Shown: positions 38,481 through 51,489 of the stretch, piece after piece
Layout of the letters: each line of letters begins with the position of its first letter
Position numbering within the stretch: the first letter of the stretch is position 1
Assembly (NCBI GenBank): GCA_914767715.1
Contig: OU612067.1
Span: forward strand, 18,111,001-18,175,000
Direction of reading: 5' to 3'
Origin: Membranipora membranacea
Taxonomy: Eukaryota; Bryozoa; Gymnolaemata; Cheilostomatida; Membraniporidae
Length of the DNA: 64,000 nt
Notes under the pieces: model-generated
What the model was told of the DNA's origin: nothing
What the model saw: only the letters and a program-made list of their open reading frames with translations
Database searches by the model: none
Translations under genes and position numbers: made by a program

Positions 38481-38959
38481 TCAGAAAGTATATATTTCCA
38501 AAACTCCCTGCATCCCTGGTCAAACTAGCCAAACTAGGATTGTTGTCAGAAGGTCAATGGCCAATTGTAATCTAAGGAGGGTTATTGCCTTTACGGCCTT
38601 CAGTCTAGCCCACCCACCCCTGACAGCCTGCCAATGCTAGCATTCAGTCCACATCCTTAACATCCATAACTCCTTGCTTATATCTTTATCCTTATATAAG
38701 TCAATCTGGCATTGTCGTGGCTTCGATTCCTGTTCTTTTCCAGGGCAAACATTTTTCTGGGTCTTAAAACTTGTCCTTTCTGTTTAGATGTAAATAGGGT
38801 AATTTTACTAACTCGGTTGCATAGAGACCTTATGCTAGTCTAATTCCTAATGATCATGGCTACTCAATTTGTTAGTGCAAATACACTTATCGTCAGCTGA
38901 AACAATTGAATGTTACAGATAGAATTTTGCAGCAGCACAACTGCTTCTTGATAGACAGA

Positions 38960-39232
38960 ATTGAAATTAATAACAATAATAATAATATCAACTTTTATTT
39001 GCTATTCAATGCCCTTTCGGGCCAATCATGAGAATATGCTTACATAAGATTCATCACATCTATTTAGCGCACTCCTGTACAAGGTAGGAGTGGGCACGCT
39101 AGGCTATTGTTCGGAGAGCTTACCTCCTTTAGCAGAATGGGTAGTGACCGGGATTCGAACCTGCAACTCTCAGATTGAGAAGCCAGAATCCTAACCACTA
39201 CGAATCCTAACCACTAAGCCACTGATACTTAA
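38960..39232 (-). mobile_element. tRNA-derived SINE, copy 2 (reverse)
   Basis: Reverse-complement homologue of 34652-34900 with the same B box, AAAGGAGGTAAGCTCTCCG body and CCCGAAAGGGCATTGAATAG tail. The tRNA-like head has a short internal duplication (GTGGTTAGGATTC twice). Confidence 0.9.
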
Positions 39233-39436
39233 TAAATTTGTATCTACCTAATGAACTAGTTTATTGATCTATCTGTATATGACCTGTATACACATTATTT
39301 CATTCAGTTAACAAAACTTTATTTCATCATAACCATAAGCCACCCAAATTTTCTGGAATCAAGAAATAAATGATGAAAGTGAATAAGGGATGGATGCAAC
39401 AATGACCCACAGTTTTGTCCCATAACCTACATAGAA

Positions 39437-40131
39437 TCACAGAATAAGGATGTACAGAGAGGACACTTCAATGATAGTTATAGTGCCTGCGTTTTTTGAT
39501 TCACCGGGGGGGGGGGGGGGAGAAATTGTGCTCAGCTGGATGCCAAAAACTCATTATCTCTATATGTTATAATGGCATTTATCTTGCAGACATCCCTACC
39601 TTTGATGGGCCATAATTCATTCTGTATTTATCCTATAGACTGATTTCTAACTCTGTTGGAATGTCCAACCTTCAAGCTATACATCATACTATTGTCATTT
39701 TTTGCTAGGATTCATAGGCTAAGAGTAATCCAGGTTTTTAAAATGAGTTTTTTCATATTGATTTACATGTGACAATTGATAGACGGCTGGTCATCAAAAT
39801 TAGGAAATGTCCGTGCATTGACCTAAGCCCTATGTAAATCTATATGATAAAACGCATTACTCATAGCCTGTGTATCCTAGCAAAAAATGACAATAATATG
39901 GTGTATAGCTTGAACATTTCAGAAAAGTTAGAAATCAGTCTTTAGGATAAATACAGAATGAATTATGACGTATCAAAGGTGGCTATGTATGCACGACAAA
40001 ACTCCACTGTAACTTATATATATTCTGAAATTGGCAGGTGGCCAGATTGATGAATTTCCCCCAGTGGATAAAAACCCGCAGGCACTATAACGATCATTGA
40101 AGTGTCCTCTCTGTATATCCTTACTCTGTGA
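39437..40131. mobile_element. Full-length foldback DNA element, 695 bp
   Basis: Ends TCACAGAATAAGGATGTACA and the complement of TCACAGAGTAAGGATATACA, flanked by 5-bp direct repeats TAGAA. Nearly the whole element is two inverted arms of about 330 bp (for example ATTCATTCTGTATTTATCCT and GTCATTTTTTGCTAGGAT recur inverted). A 15-G run interrupts the left arm at 39506-39520. No coding capacity. Confidence 0.85.
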
Positions 40132-41253
40132 TAGAATGCTGAATATTTGTCATGGGGCCTGTCATTGTTCCATCATCTTTTTTGTGCAATTTTTCACAGC
40201 TGCACCAAGGCATTGGGCAATAAGTGGTTTCTCTAAGCTTGCAATACTTAGTCTAAACAAAGAGTAATTCTCCTCGGTACAAAGAGTTGAATTTATTGAA
40301 CAATATTTTTTCAACTTTATTGTGTCAATAAGTGGACATCATCTCCACATGGAATGAAAAGGTTGCCTGTATGTCGCTGGGTTAATAAATACAGAAAATA
40401 TCAGATTTGAATCCATAAAAAAATATTTTGTCATCCTAAAACCACGAACTCTCTCAAATATTGAGTTGTCATATGCACATATAGTATTGCTCCTCCACCC
40501 ACATATATCGAATAACTGGAAAGGATTTGTTCCAATCACACTCGTTTTTGATTTAGAAAACTTCAGCTTTTTAGAAATTAAGTTGAGCAAGCTGAATTTT
40601 AACAATTAATACAATATAATTATTTAATGAGCTGTGAGAACTCCAGTTGTTTGAAAAAACTCTTACTTTCAGTTTCAACGCACTATGCAATACATTTTCA
40701 GAAGAAAAAAATTCTGAATTTTAAAACCAACTAAGTATGAAAAGTGAACATGTGAGAAAATATGCAAAGTTACTCACTTTTTGGATCGCAAAAAACAAAC
40801 CGCATGCCTGGCATATGAAAGCCAAAAATAAATAAATAATAAATAATAGTTGTTTGTACTGTTACATGGATGTAGATGTTGTAGGTTGACATATTACTTG
40901 TTAGAGAAGTAATATCTAAAATCCTTACTGTAAAACACTCGACACCAGACACCAGTAGAATTTGAGAAAATAAGAAGATAGTCACAGCAGGAATCATAGA
41001 TAGACCATATTGTGATCTCAGAAAGCGTGAACAAGTTATGTGTTTGTTCATTGCTTATGTTGCATGCATATAACATTAGATTAGAAAATGTGTAACTGCC
41101 ATGTATCACAGCGTAGGCTACCTTGAATTGGTTATGCTGGAATGCTATAAAGGCATTGAGGCATTTTCTGGAAAGTAAAATCATTTACAGAGCAAATTAT
41201 TCATAAATTATTTATGATAAAAAGGTCTTACAATATCAGCTACACAACCTGGC

Positions 41254-44200
41254 TCAGTCTAGTGAAATTCCTATCTTAGTGAAGTAGTCGCGGATTATGA
41301 TATTTTTAGTTCCATCAATGACTCTCTTAATATTGGTTTTGTCCACGGCACATGTGTAGCAGAACTCGTATGATCTATAGCCTGTGTTCATAGACATATC
41401 TACTGTGGACTGAAAGCTACATGTTCTTGAATTGCTCCTCACAGTCTCTACTATCTTCTACAACAACATATTATATATCCACCAGTTATATAAGGCAGCT
41501 TACAGAGATATGTGATGGTGTTGATGGGCTCATGAGACAACCTGTCATCAGATCATGTTGTGACATGGCGGACAGGTGGCGGACAGGTGGTGTTATCCAC
41601 AGTGTGACATTTTAATAAGCTTTAGCCGCAAACATGTAGAGAATCTTTTATAACTTCATGGCTTACTATTCCTCAAGGGAATCAATCCTGTGCAATAATG
41701 CTGACACTTTTGAAAATTTGTAAAAACAACTTTTGACAGAGGTTTCTATTGAGGTTACCTGAAGGACATTTCAATATGGTTTTATAAAAAGAATCAGCGA
41801 TGTGAATTGAACAAATGAATCATGAGAAAGGAAGTCATTAGTTACCATAAGGATGAGGTTGATATAAGCAGCAGCCTTGATAACTTTCCAGTCTAGATCG
41901 GGGGTGGCATCAATGCTCTTCTTACTTCTTCTACTCACAAATTTTCTAGCTAGGGAAGGAGACGAAATAGCCCGGGTGAATGTTGTAGAAGAATTGTTGT
42001 TCAGATTGCATTCTGATTTGGTTTGCTGGCGGGCGAATGTCGAAAAGGCATCTAGAACTGCCCTCCTCTCACCGTCTAAAACAAGCAAAAAGATTTACAT
42101 GAGTAAACGTGGCTGACTTTAAACTGATGCCTTCTTTTGGCTGGTCTCATCCAATGACGCCCCACCACTCTCATCCTATCTCTCAACATAAACAGGACTA
42201 CAGGACTATCAGCAATGATCTTGCTATTGCTATACTTGGTACTAGTGTGTGAAATCATCCATTCTCTTTTCCCAATTCCCATAATTTCAAGCCAATATAT
42301 ATCTATTTATAGCACTATTTGGCTGGTGAAATGTTTAAATTGAGCTTTCCCATGACCAACTGAGGCTCTTAGTCAGCATATATTAGAGGCAGCGGATGCC
42401 ATGTAGACGATCCTTATCTAACATTGTATGTGTATAATGTATGAAGTCTGAGAACGTGGTTATACTGGCCATGTAGATAGTTAGTATTAATATGATCTCA
42501 TCTATCGATGCTCAAGGGCACATATCCCAACTTATCCTGATCAGATACTGTGAGCGTGTTGCCAGTTTTCCACCCAATTAGCTCGTGCCAAGAAGTGCGG
42601 GTAAGAGTGTTCAAGATATGGAAGATATGATGTTAATAATAACATTATTTGTTTTAAGCCTGTTTTAGAATTATGAATAAACATCATTGTTTATTCCAGT
42701 TATTTATAGACCTAAAGCTATTGGTCAATCGATGGCTGCGGGCTTTTTATATATCATTTTGATTACCACCCAGTTTATCAAATGTTCTAGACTTGAATCG
42801 ACTAATTTCTGCCTTGTTTCTACCACCAGACGTAATCTCTCATCTAATTACCAATTATCTTAGCAGCATGAGGTTATGATCAATTATATGTAGTAAATAA
42901 TTTCAGCTGTGTCAGTCTGGAAATATCACTATTAACAAATTGCATTGATCTATTCTAAACTGTTCAATGATTCATTTTTTTAGATGTTTATCATAAGTTA
43001 TAAGAAAGCAGGCACTTTGACTGATGATTGTAGCAACAAAGGTGCTTGAACTGATGATGGTAAATATTGACTAGAATATGAACTATAGCTATTTTTCACT
43101 TAGTGTAGAGCGGCTGTAATTACTAAGTATACCTCTGGTAGGTACTTACCCAGTACAGGTTGCCCAGTACATGTTACATCGATATGTTTGGTGCTTACTC
43201 GAGTATGAATACAATCATTACTCATGAGAACTAGAATGTATTCCATTGCATTCTACCCCTACCTGCGCATTGGCAGTGTGTTGTTCATGTGTCTCCCTAT
43301 GATTTGTTATGCCTCCGTAAGGGTATTCTCAGTTGAAAGATCCCAAAACCAAAACTTGTTTTTCAAAAAGAAAAAATATCTAAATTTTTTCAAAAAACGC
43401 CATTTGGTTGACGTTTAGCAGATTGAGTTAGTGATTATTTGGTAATTGAATAGAGCTAACCTGTGGGTGTGAAGGTGCTGTATGGATTGACAGTTAAAAT
43501 ATGATGGATCTGTGAGTAGAGACCTCTTTCAAAGTCACTCTTGACAGAAGGACAGCGGGCTAGCTCGTCAGCTTGATCACGTACTCTGCTCACTGCTGCT
43601 GCAAAATCTCCACCCTTCTCTATCTTCTCTCTCAGTATGTCTATTTTATTCATGAATGTCAAAATTGATACACTCCGTAAATATCTGCAAAATAATATAA
43701 GAGATATTCCTTATTGTGATTGGAGTAACATTGCTATTGTATATATCAATGTTTGTGAAATATTCACTCTTACAAACAGTTTACCACAGCACCTTGGTGC
43801 ATATTTTGTAAATGTTAGACTTGGTTTAAATGTGATAGCATAATAAAACATTGAGGTCAAATATGGCAGGAAGCTTGGATTTGTCCATATCCTGCTCAAA
43901 CAGGTATAAATCTGCACTGTATTGTATAAATGTATGCAGTATAAACATCCCCTAACCCGCTCGCTGACCTTTGGCTGTCTGAATTGGCACGCTGCTGTCA
44001 TACAATTGGTACAGCTGCCACACAGACACAGAATTTAAATCTGCTACTGTGTAGCAGTAGGTTTGAGATCAGCTTGTAGATGGTTTCATTACCCAACTTG
44101 AGAGGCCATCTCACAGTAAAGGATGCTGAGGCTGTGTAGGCTGATATTTTAGTAGGTCACTGTCTATGTTTTTATTTATCTAATACAGACAAACTGCAAA

Positions 44201-47200
44201 AGGATACTCTCTGCCATTTGGTTTGGCTCTTCACCATAACAAATGTTATTCACTCAACCAGTACTATTACCAACATCAATAATCAGAACATAGACTGCTC
44301 AAACAATGATGTGTGCCGGGGCAGAGACTTAAACAGCCCAATAAACCAACACAAGCTCATGCATAGCTTCATATCTCTCACATAAATAACCCTAATTTAT
44401 TTTTAGATTCATACAACATTCTAGGTAGACCGTATAGCTGTAGCCTGAAGAAATCAGGCATGCAGTGGGTGGTCATAACCCCCTAGTATGAGGACACAGT
44501 AATGTTTTCATACCTAGTCGTTATGGTTTGGTAAAAGACTTTCAATGATTCCAACAACCTATTGGTTTGGCTGTCCTCACGCAGACTCTGGTCGAAACTG
44601 CTGGCATCCATCATGAACAACACTGCTGTGACCTCGTCAAATAAGGTGATCCATTTACGCCTTTCACCTTGCTGGCCTCCAACGTCCAACACCTAAAACA
44701 CAAAATGCCAAATCTGAAAAAAAACACTATCACTTCTAGGGAAAATAATTTTGAGTCAGTGAATATGTTTTATAGTTGATACATAGAACCCAACCATAGG
44801 AGCCAAAAGTTGTAAAATAAATTCGATGAATATTATAATGATTTCTATTTTTTCGCACTTAATTTTCACCAAAAGAGTTTTTTCAGTCACTTGTCTCTTC
44901 TTTGTAATTATCACCAAACTTGATTGTATAAGAAGCTCAACCTCAGATAATCTAATGACACTGGCACACTTCAATCAGCATATTTTATGCAAATCCATGC
45001 TTTTTAAACTTGGTTTTATCGGTTTTTCATGAGAAATCTGTCTTACAAAACTCTGTGGTCAGGCTGTGCAGGAGATTTATACCAATCGCATTGTGATTAA
45101 CGTAGGATAATCTTTGGGAGTGACTTTTTGCATCCACTATGTTGACATAATAACTTCCTAATAAATGATATAGCCTAGCTAATTGTGTCAGTTGATTTAT
45201 TTTCACACACTATTGTGGAAGTGTATAAAAATATTCCTATTTTTTACACATTAATCCTGGAAAGCGGCTGAAAATGTATATGTTCATTATGAATAAAACT
45301 TCATTATAAACTTGATCAACAAGAACTTAATTTCTCTTGCCATATATGGGCAGTGTTCCACTTCACACACACACACAATTATTGCAAATTTAGGGGTGAT
45401 AACTGGAAGGGGGTGCCTTACCTTGAAGTTCACTTTCTGGCCTGAGTAAGGTACAGTGAACCTTGTCTCTGTTATAGAGGTAGTCATCACTCGGCAGCGT
45501 AGAACATCCTGTTCTGTTGGCACATAATTGAGACAGCGTATGTCATCTAGTCTATCGAAAAAGCTGTAACGAAAAACAATGGTTGAGGATCACTAATGCT
45601 ACCATAAGGATGATGTTTCTGCATTTCGTTGCTGAAAGATGGTGTTGATATTCAATAAAAGATTGGTATTTCTCACAATTGTTCAGAAGCAAAAACAAGT
45701 CTTTGGATTTTTTTCTGCCGGTCAAACTATGCAGAAAATGCTTGAGAAAAAAGAGACCATCAGTTCGAATGTACACCATAAGATTGCGTAAAATTTACCA
45801 CCATTTACACTTGATGTTTGGTTTGTTTACTTGAAGCTATCATATGGACACTGGCAGAATTGACAAGTTGTCACTTACTATGCTGCACAATCAAGCAGTT
45901 GGTACTCGTTGGATCTGGAGTAAGCTTTGTGGACTCCATTGTCATTCCACAGCATTTGTACGTCATCAATCATATCCGTGGATGCTAAGTAATCTGAGTT
46001 GAGAATATCTTTTGGAGACAAGTTGGGGTCATTAACTTGTGAGTGGTTAAGTACCTTCTCGGCAACGTATTCTAATCTCGGGGCTGCCAAGCTGATTCCC
46101 ATTGACCGAAGAGCCACCAGGATTGCCTGTAAGTAAGTGAGAGTGGTTATTGTAATGAGAAAGTTTTTTAATGAGAATAAATGTGCTTACTTACCTACGT
46201 AGTTCAAAGGTTGGTAAATAGCCAAACTGAGAGGTAGGGTCAAATTTTGAATACATTTTTATGGCAAACTATGACATCAAACATGGTGTAATTAGGATGT
46301 CTGAGATTCTGTTTATTTTACCTGAACTTATATTTGATTGTTGCTGCCACTAGTTTGCTTACAAAATTGGCCTTAAAACATCAACAAAGTTTCCCTCTGA
46401 AAAAACACTGAAGACGGTCACTTTGCTTAGAGCTGTAGACTGCATGTGTTGCTCAATGTTCACATAAATATTTTGGTGGTGAGTAATGTGCATTGTGTAT
46501 ATATCATTCCAATCGTATTCAAATTTTTGATTGTCCAATTTAATCAAAAATCAGATTATAAGCTCAAGATAGAAATGAATGTAGGTGATCTTGCTAATTT
46601 TATAAAATCGTCTGACAGATTTACTACCAATATTATGTAAACTTAAATATTGCCTTAGTATGAGCCCCCCAGACTCCCCCCCCCCCCTGGCCAGCAACCC
46701 GGCCGCCTGTATTTTTACTGATTTATACCATCATTTATATCAGTCCACCTCATAAGACAAGACAATGCATCATCGAGAAAAACTTTCTTCTGTTCACAAT
46801 CCACTTACCACCATGCTGTCAAAAACATTCTGCCTGATGTAGGGTATTTTATGGAGCTTCTCTTGGTACTCCATATTTTCTCCATGTATCAGCTGCATCT
46901 GTTTGATAAGGGTGCTTTTTCCTGCTTCACCAGGACCTGATAATAAGAGGGTGGAGTTATTGTGTTTGTAATGATGTGAAATTTTGTACGCTGACCAAAT
47001 ATGGTCACACTGGTCCAGCTGTTGACGTCTGTAACCATGTCTTGTTTGATGAAAATGGGTGTTCAGAGCCTTCTCTTCTTGCTCCTATCCGTGTTGTTTG
47101 AAGTGACAAGTTGTTAAGCTGCCCGGATTTAAGCGTTGGTGGTAAAGAGTTGTCAAACCAGCACCCGGACCCTAACAACCAACATCACTACCTCTGCCAA

Positions 47201-48607
47201 CTGCTGTACTTTCTAATAATATAAAAGATTTAACACCAGGACATGCCACACAAAAAATCCAACCAGCACTGATATTATGATTATTGTGGTAATAAGTCTG
47301 CACTGCTTTAATTCTCAGCTTTTTTACACAGCTTATCTGCTGCTATTATTGAGAGCTATGCTTGTAATTGTAACACAGACTCTGAAGCCAACAGGAACAT
47401 ATCACAGAGTAAGGATATATCCTTACTCTGTGAAAATACGATGGCCATAGAGATTAATAATCCTAATCGATTATTGATGATCATACACATGCAGTGACAG
47501 TTACTGTGGTATGACCATTCTCTGGCTGACAAGGAAAACCTGAGTGCAGTTTGTATAAATGCGTGGAATGCTGTGGATGGTATAACTATAAATAGCCTGA
47601 GACTGCTGGTATTTTTCTGTTATGTAAGACAGTGTCTACTTAAAACATTCTGGGGACATAGGAGGAGTTGACGGTGGAGGTTGAGCAAATTTTGCCTTGT
47701 GACTTTGCAATAATAAGATAATGCATGTCTGATTTGGTGTGGAATGTGTGGTGACAGGTACAACTGGGTAATCAGGACAAAGCTCTGCATACCATAGACA
47801 TTGTGTCCACACTTTGCACCCAGGCACCATGGCCTTTAGGATGTTTTTTGACTGTTGAGTAGACTTGCATCCTATATTTTCACAACCAAAACACGGCCTA
47901 TGCCATTTTAAGGCAAACTGTTATTTTTGAGCACTTTTTAGTGACCCTGGAACAACTACGCCTATGGCTAGTGTGCCCAGCATGTGATAGATAATTGATG
48001 CCTATAGGCGAAATTGAGAAGGAATCTCACCGAAATATTCCAGTGTGACATTGTAGTTACATCATAAAGCGTGGCATATGGCACCGAGAAGGCAATCCAG
48101 GTACAATGTTGATGATTTACCATAAGTTATAATTACAGAGTAGGCAAGTGATGAAATACTCAGTATGATTCTGTATGTTGAGACTATCAAGTGTGTAAAA
48201 TTGTAGCCAACGGCCCTTTTAGGTAATAAGCTCAAGCTCTTCCATAAAAAATTACGAAAGCGCTGTCATTTTTTTCATTTATCAACCAATTATTTGCTCA
48301 ATACAGGACACATCAGCAGATGTATAATCTGTTTTTCTAATAAATACTTTTTCCATCTTATCCATCTAATATTTAAGGTCTGGCACCTTATTACACTAAT
48401 ATATATACATATATAATACTTACCAAGAAGCAGTAACTTAATCCTTGATCTCTCATGTTTCCAATCAGCTCTAAGAGCTTGGTCAAGCTGTTTAGATCGT
48501 TTCTTAGCTTCACGCCTTTGTTTCCTGTCATAAGTCACAGTAGGTCTGTATGTATTATCCGAGCCAACAATTTTTGCGGCAAGTCGTCTGCACATGTTAG
48601 AGATCAT
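41254..48607 (-). CDS. Divergent, enlarged heterotrimeric G-protein alpha subunit
   Basis: Membrane-associated GTPase transducing GPCR signals. Eight exons, every phase consistent: 48607-48424, 46936-46809, 46126-45879, 45563-45422, 44692-44514, 43684-43461, 42075-41846 and 41457-41254 (stop TGA), giving 512 residues against about 350 normally. P-loop GPGEAGKS (62-69; usual GAGESGKS). Helical domain is present. Switch I is RCRVMTTSI, with the toxin-target Arg kept but Gly of TTGI changed to Ser. Switch II is [12 protein letters not shown], with catalytic Gln241 kept and the next Arg/Ser changed to Gln/Gly. NKID 306-309 and TCA 480-482 are present. Between NKID and TCA there are about 174 residues instead of about 55: a Ser/Arg-rich insertion spread over exons 6-8. 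The C-terminus ends GISLD, not CGLF. Met1 or Met5 (MCRRL, a possible palmitoylation Cys) may start the protein. Confidence 0.93.
47402..47433. repeat. Perfect 32-bp palindrome, TCACAGAGTAAGGATA family
   Basis: TCACAGAGTAAGGATA followed at once by its exact reverse complement, in the first G-alpha intron. Looks like two ends of the 39437-40131 element joined without an interior. Confidence 0.9.
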
Positions 48608-50247
48608 GGTTTATTTCAGTATGTTATAAATTTGTATATATTGCTTCACCGTTAGTGTCTACAACTTTGTGGTGCTTGTCAGAGGGACAATTCATCCCAT
48701 GTATTAATGAATCACCGCCTCTCTACAATGTTCTAGTGTAGTTATTGCAATTGCTCTGCTTTATATGCCCCCAGAATGGTATCTATTACAGCGAATCATA
48801 TCACAACACTCAATTTATTAACCAATGGGTGAGCTGTTCAAGAAGCCAAAGGATACATAGTACCATCAGATACTATAGGTCAGCCATGCCCCAACTGTGT
48901 CTCTAGAGACACAATGTTTCTTTGCATGATTTTTGGTGTCTCTTTGGCCTGTTACAGAATTTGCGCGCACAATGTGTTGTTCAGCGAAAGTGAAATTTGG
49001 TGGATCGCAAATGGCAGCAAAAATTAGACACCGCATAAACATACTATTACATACATACATTTTTCTGTAAGAATTAATTCAACCGGTTATATACCAGACT
49101 TGCCAACCTAATTTTTCCAAAATGCTTACAAAAATTTGCAAAATGCTTAGAATGCTTACAAAACTCCAGAGGCCTTATATGACCAGAAATTGCCTCAAAA
49201 AAATTTGTCGTGCTACGCGCAAGAAATGAAAACAGTGTCTCTTTGTGTGGTGAAGTTTTTGATTTTGTCTCTTCACAATAAAAAGTTTGGGCATCCCTGC
49301 TATAGGTAATATCCATATAGATATATCCATAGTCTCTGGTACCACCATAGACATGGGTACCACCATGATATAACAACGCTAAGAATTATAATGCTTAGTG
49401 CAAGTACATATATTGCGCTGATCCATGGAGGTTGCCATCTGGTTGTATTGCCCATCAAAGTTACTATTCCAGAAATCGGTCCACATCATCAAATAAATCC
49501 ATCTAGATACTAACATCGCTGTTGATATCATTGATGGTAACTGTAAACAGGAATTCAGCTGTGATCTAATCGTTGATGCACTCGTAAAAAAAATAAAACT
49601 TTCGTTTCATTCATAGACATATAACTAAGTTTACAAATTAATTTCATTATTTATATAGCCTTGGTAAATAGTTGCTCTTGAAATTGTACTTGATCTGGCC
49701 AGTTGGATTTGACTTGCATCAATGCAATAAAAATGATGTACAACTCCAAGAGCCAGTATGGACCTGAGTTGAACCAAGAACTAAAAGCTTGGGAAATCCT
49801 GCTGCCAATAGTGATTTTTCTGCCGGGATGGGATACATAACCAATGGCATTCTTAAACACTTCGTGAAAAACAGTTTTTTTTCTCAAATATGGGAAGTCT
49901 GAGAATAATCACAATCAAGGGTTACAAACAACTCAGGATACAATTGAAGGTGACAGAGACTATCCTGGTTATGGGATCTGCTGTTGCTCTACCATACCAC
50001 TCTTTTCCCCAAACGATAAACAAAATTTGTTTTCACATCTATTCTGGTTAAAAATGCATCTGTATACAAGGAGATGATTGAACATCATGTCAGTGATCAT
50101 GCTTATTTTGAGACATTATTTTATCTTTACGAGAAAGTTCATACATAGTAGTTGACTACGGGACAATATATAAATACAAATACAAAGAAACAGTGTATTT
50201 ATGCTCTTGACAAATCTATCAATTATACAGAATCAGAAACGTGAAGC
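48608..50247. other. Region upstream of the G-alpha gene
   Basis: About 1.6 kb without supported coding exons. It should contain the G-alpha promoter. A minus-strand open frame at 49651-49887 shows no recognisable motif. Confidence 0.4.
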
Positions 50248-50451
50248 ATGATCTTCGATGCTAGCAACAATAATTACGTACCCACGACCACAGCAAAATC
50301 AAAGGAGGAATCAATCAACGCTAACAAACTATCCTTTTCTTACAACTGCATGAGTGCTAAACAGCTTGGAGTTGTGGTTTATAAGTGGCTGACCTTCTCC
50401 GACCATACCGAGAGTGTATGTACAAAAATTGGAAGCAAACTAATGCAATGA
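50248..50451 (+). pseudogene. LINE RT fragment
   Basis: Contains QLGVVVYKWLTFSDHTESVC, the KYLGV-x-LTFS-DH motif that follows the RT catalytic region in non-LTR elements. It ends in a stop; no flanking RT motifs. Confidence 0.65.
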
Positions 50452-51489
50452 GAGAACTCAAAGAAACAGGTTTCGTCACATCATAAATGAATTTTTACCA
50501 AAGCTTCCATCACGAAGATACAGGACATTAAAATATTGGTCTTCTTGGGGTAAGACAGTTTTTTACGCAACATGCTTTTATCCCTCAACAATATTTTTCA
50601 AACCAATCCACGGTGAGATGTCAGCTTTAATTCACGTATTTTTTGTATTGTTTTTTTTTCTTTGCTCTATGTGGACAGCAGTGTATCAAACAACTAATTT
50701 CGCAACATACTTATAATATGAGTGACAAATAAACCAAATTTACATCAGATTAATCAATGAGTATCATTGGTTTAATCACCTCCCTGTGCACATGGTAGAG
50801 TAGTAGCCTGCCCAGAGGCTACTCACTTGGAAAGTAATCGCTTCTTATGGTGAAGGTTCTAGAAATGTTTCAGGCTCGTCTATTGGTAATCATTGCATGT
50901 CATAAATCAAATAACCAGATTTTCACCAATTGCTGGAACCTTAACCTCACACAGGAGGATCTTCAAGTATCAACCAAAGAGTTTTAACAAGGTTATTCCA
51001 CAATTTGGCGGTGGAAACAAACGAGCTTTTTTAGTGGAGGTCAGTGCTGCAGTGGAGTATTAGGTACTGTTGGTTGTGCCTTCTAGTACTGCCGGGCAAA
51101 ATCCAGGCAAAAGTCGGCTTTTACAATATCCCTCCTCCTCCACAGAGGGAACAAACTGGCTGGAGGGTGGGTCACCCTCCGTGGTTCCTTGGATAGCCCA
51201 ATGAACTAAGATAGAGCAACTCCTTGGATGAAGTAGGGAGTTTGGGATATGGTCCCAACATCCCTCCATCCATCCATCCCTCCCTGGTCCCAAACTCCCT
51301 GGATGAAGCACAAATTGATAAGTAATTGTCTCCTCAATACATTGTCCTCTAGCGTAGATGGGCTAATGTTTGCACTGATCTGATTGGTTGTTGGCCTCCT
51401 ACCAGCCAATCAGCCAACACATTGACAGATGGTCCTCAGCGTTCCCATTTCTTTTTAATTCTTAAGGTGAAGGTCAAACAATATATTAA

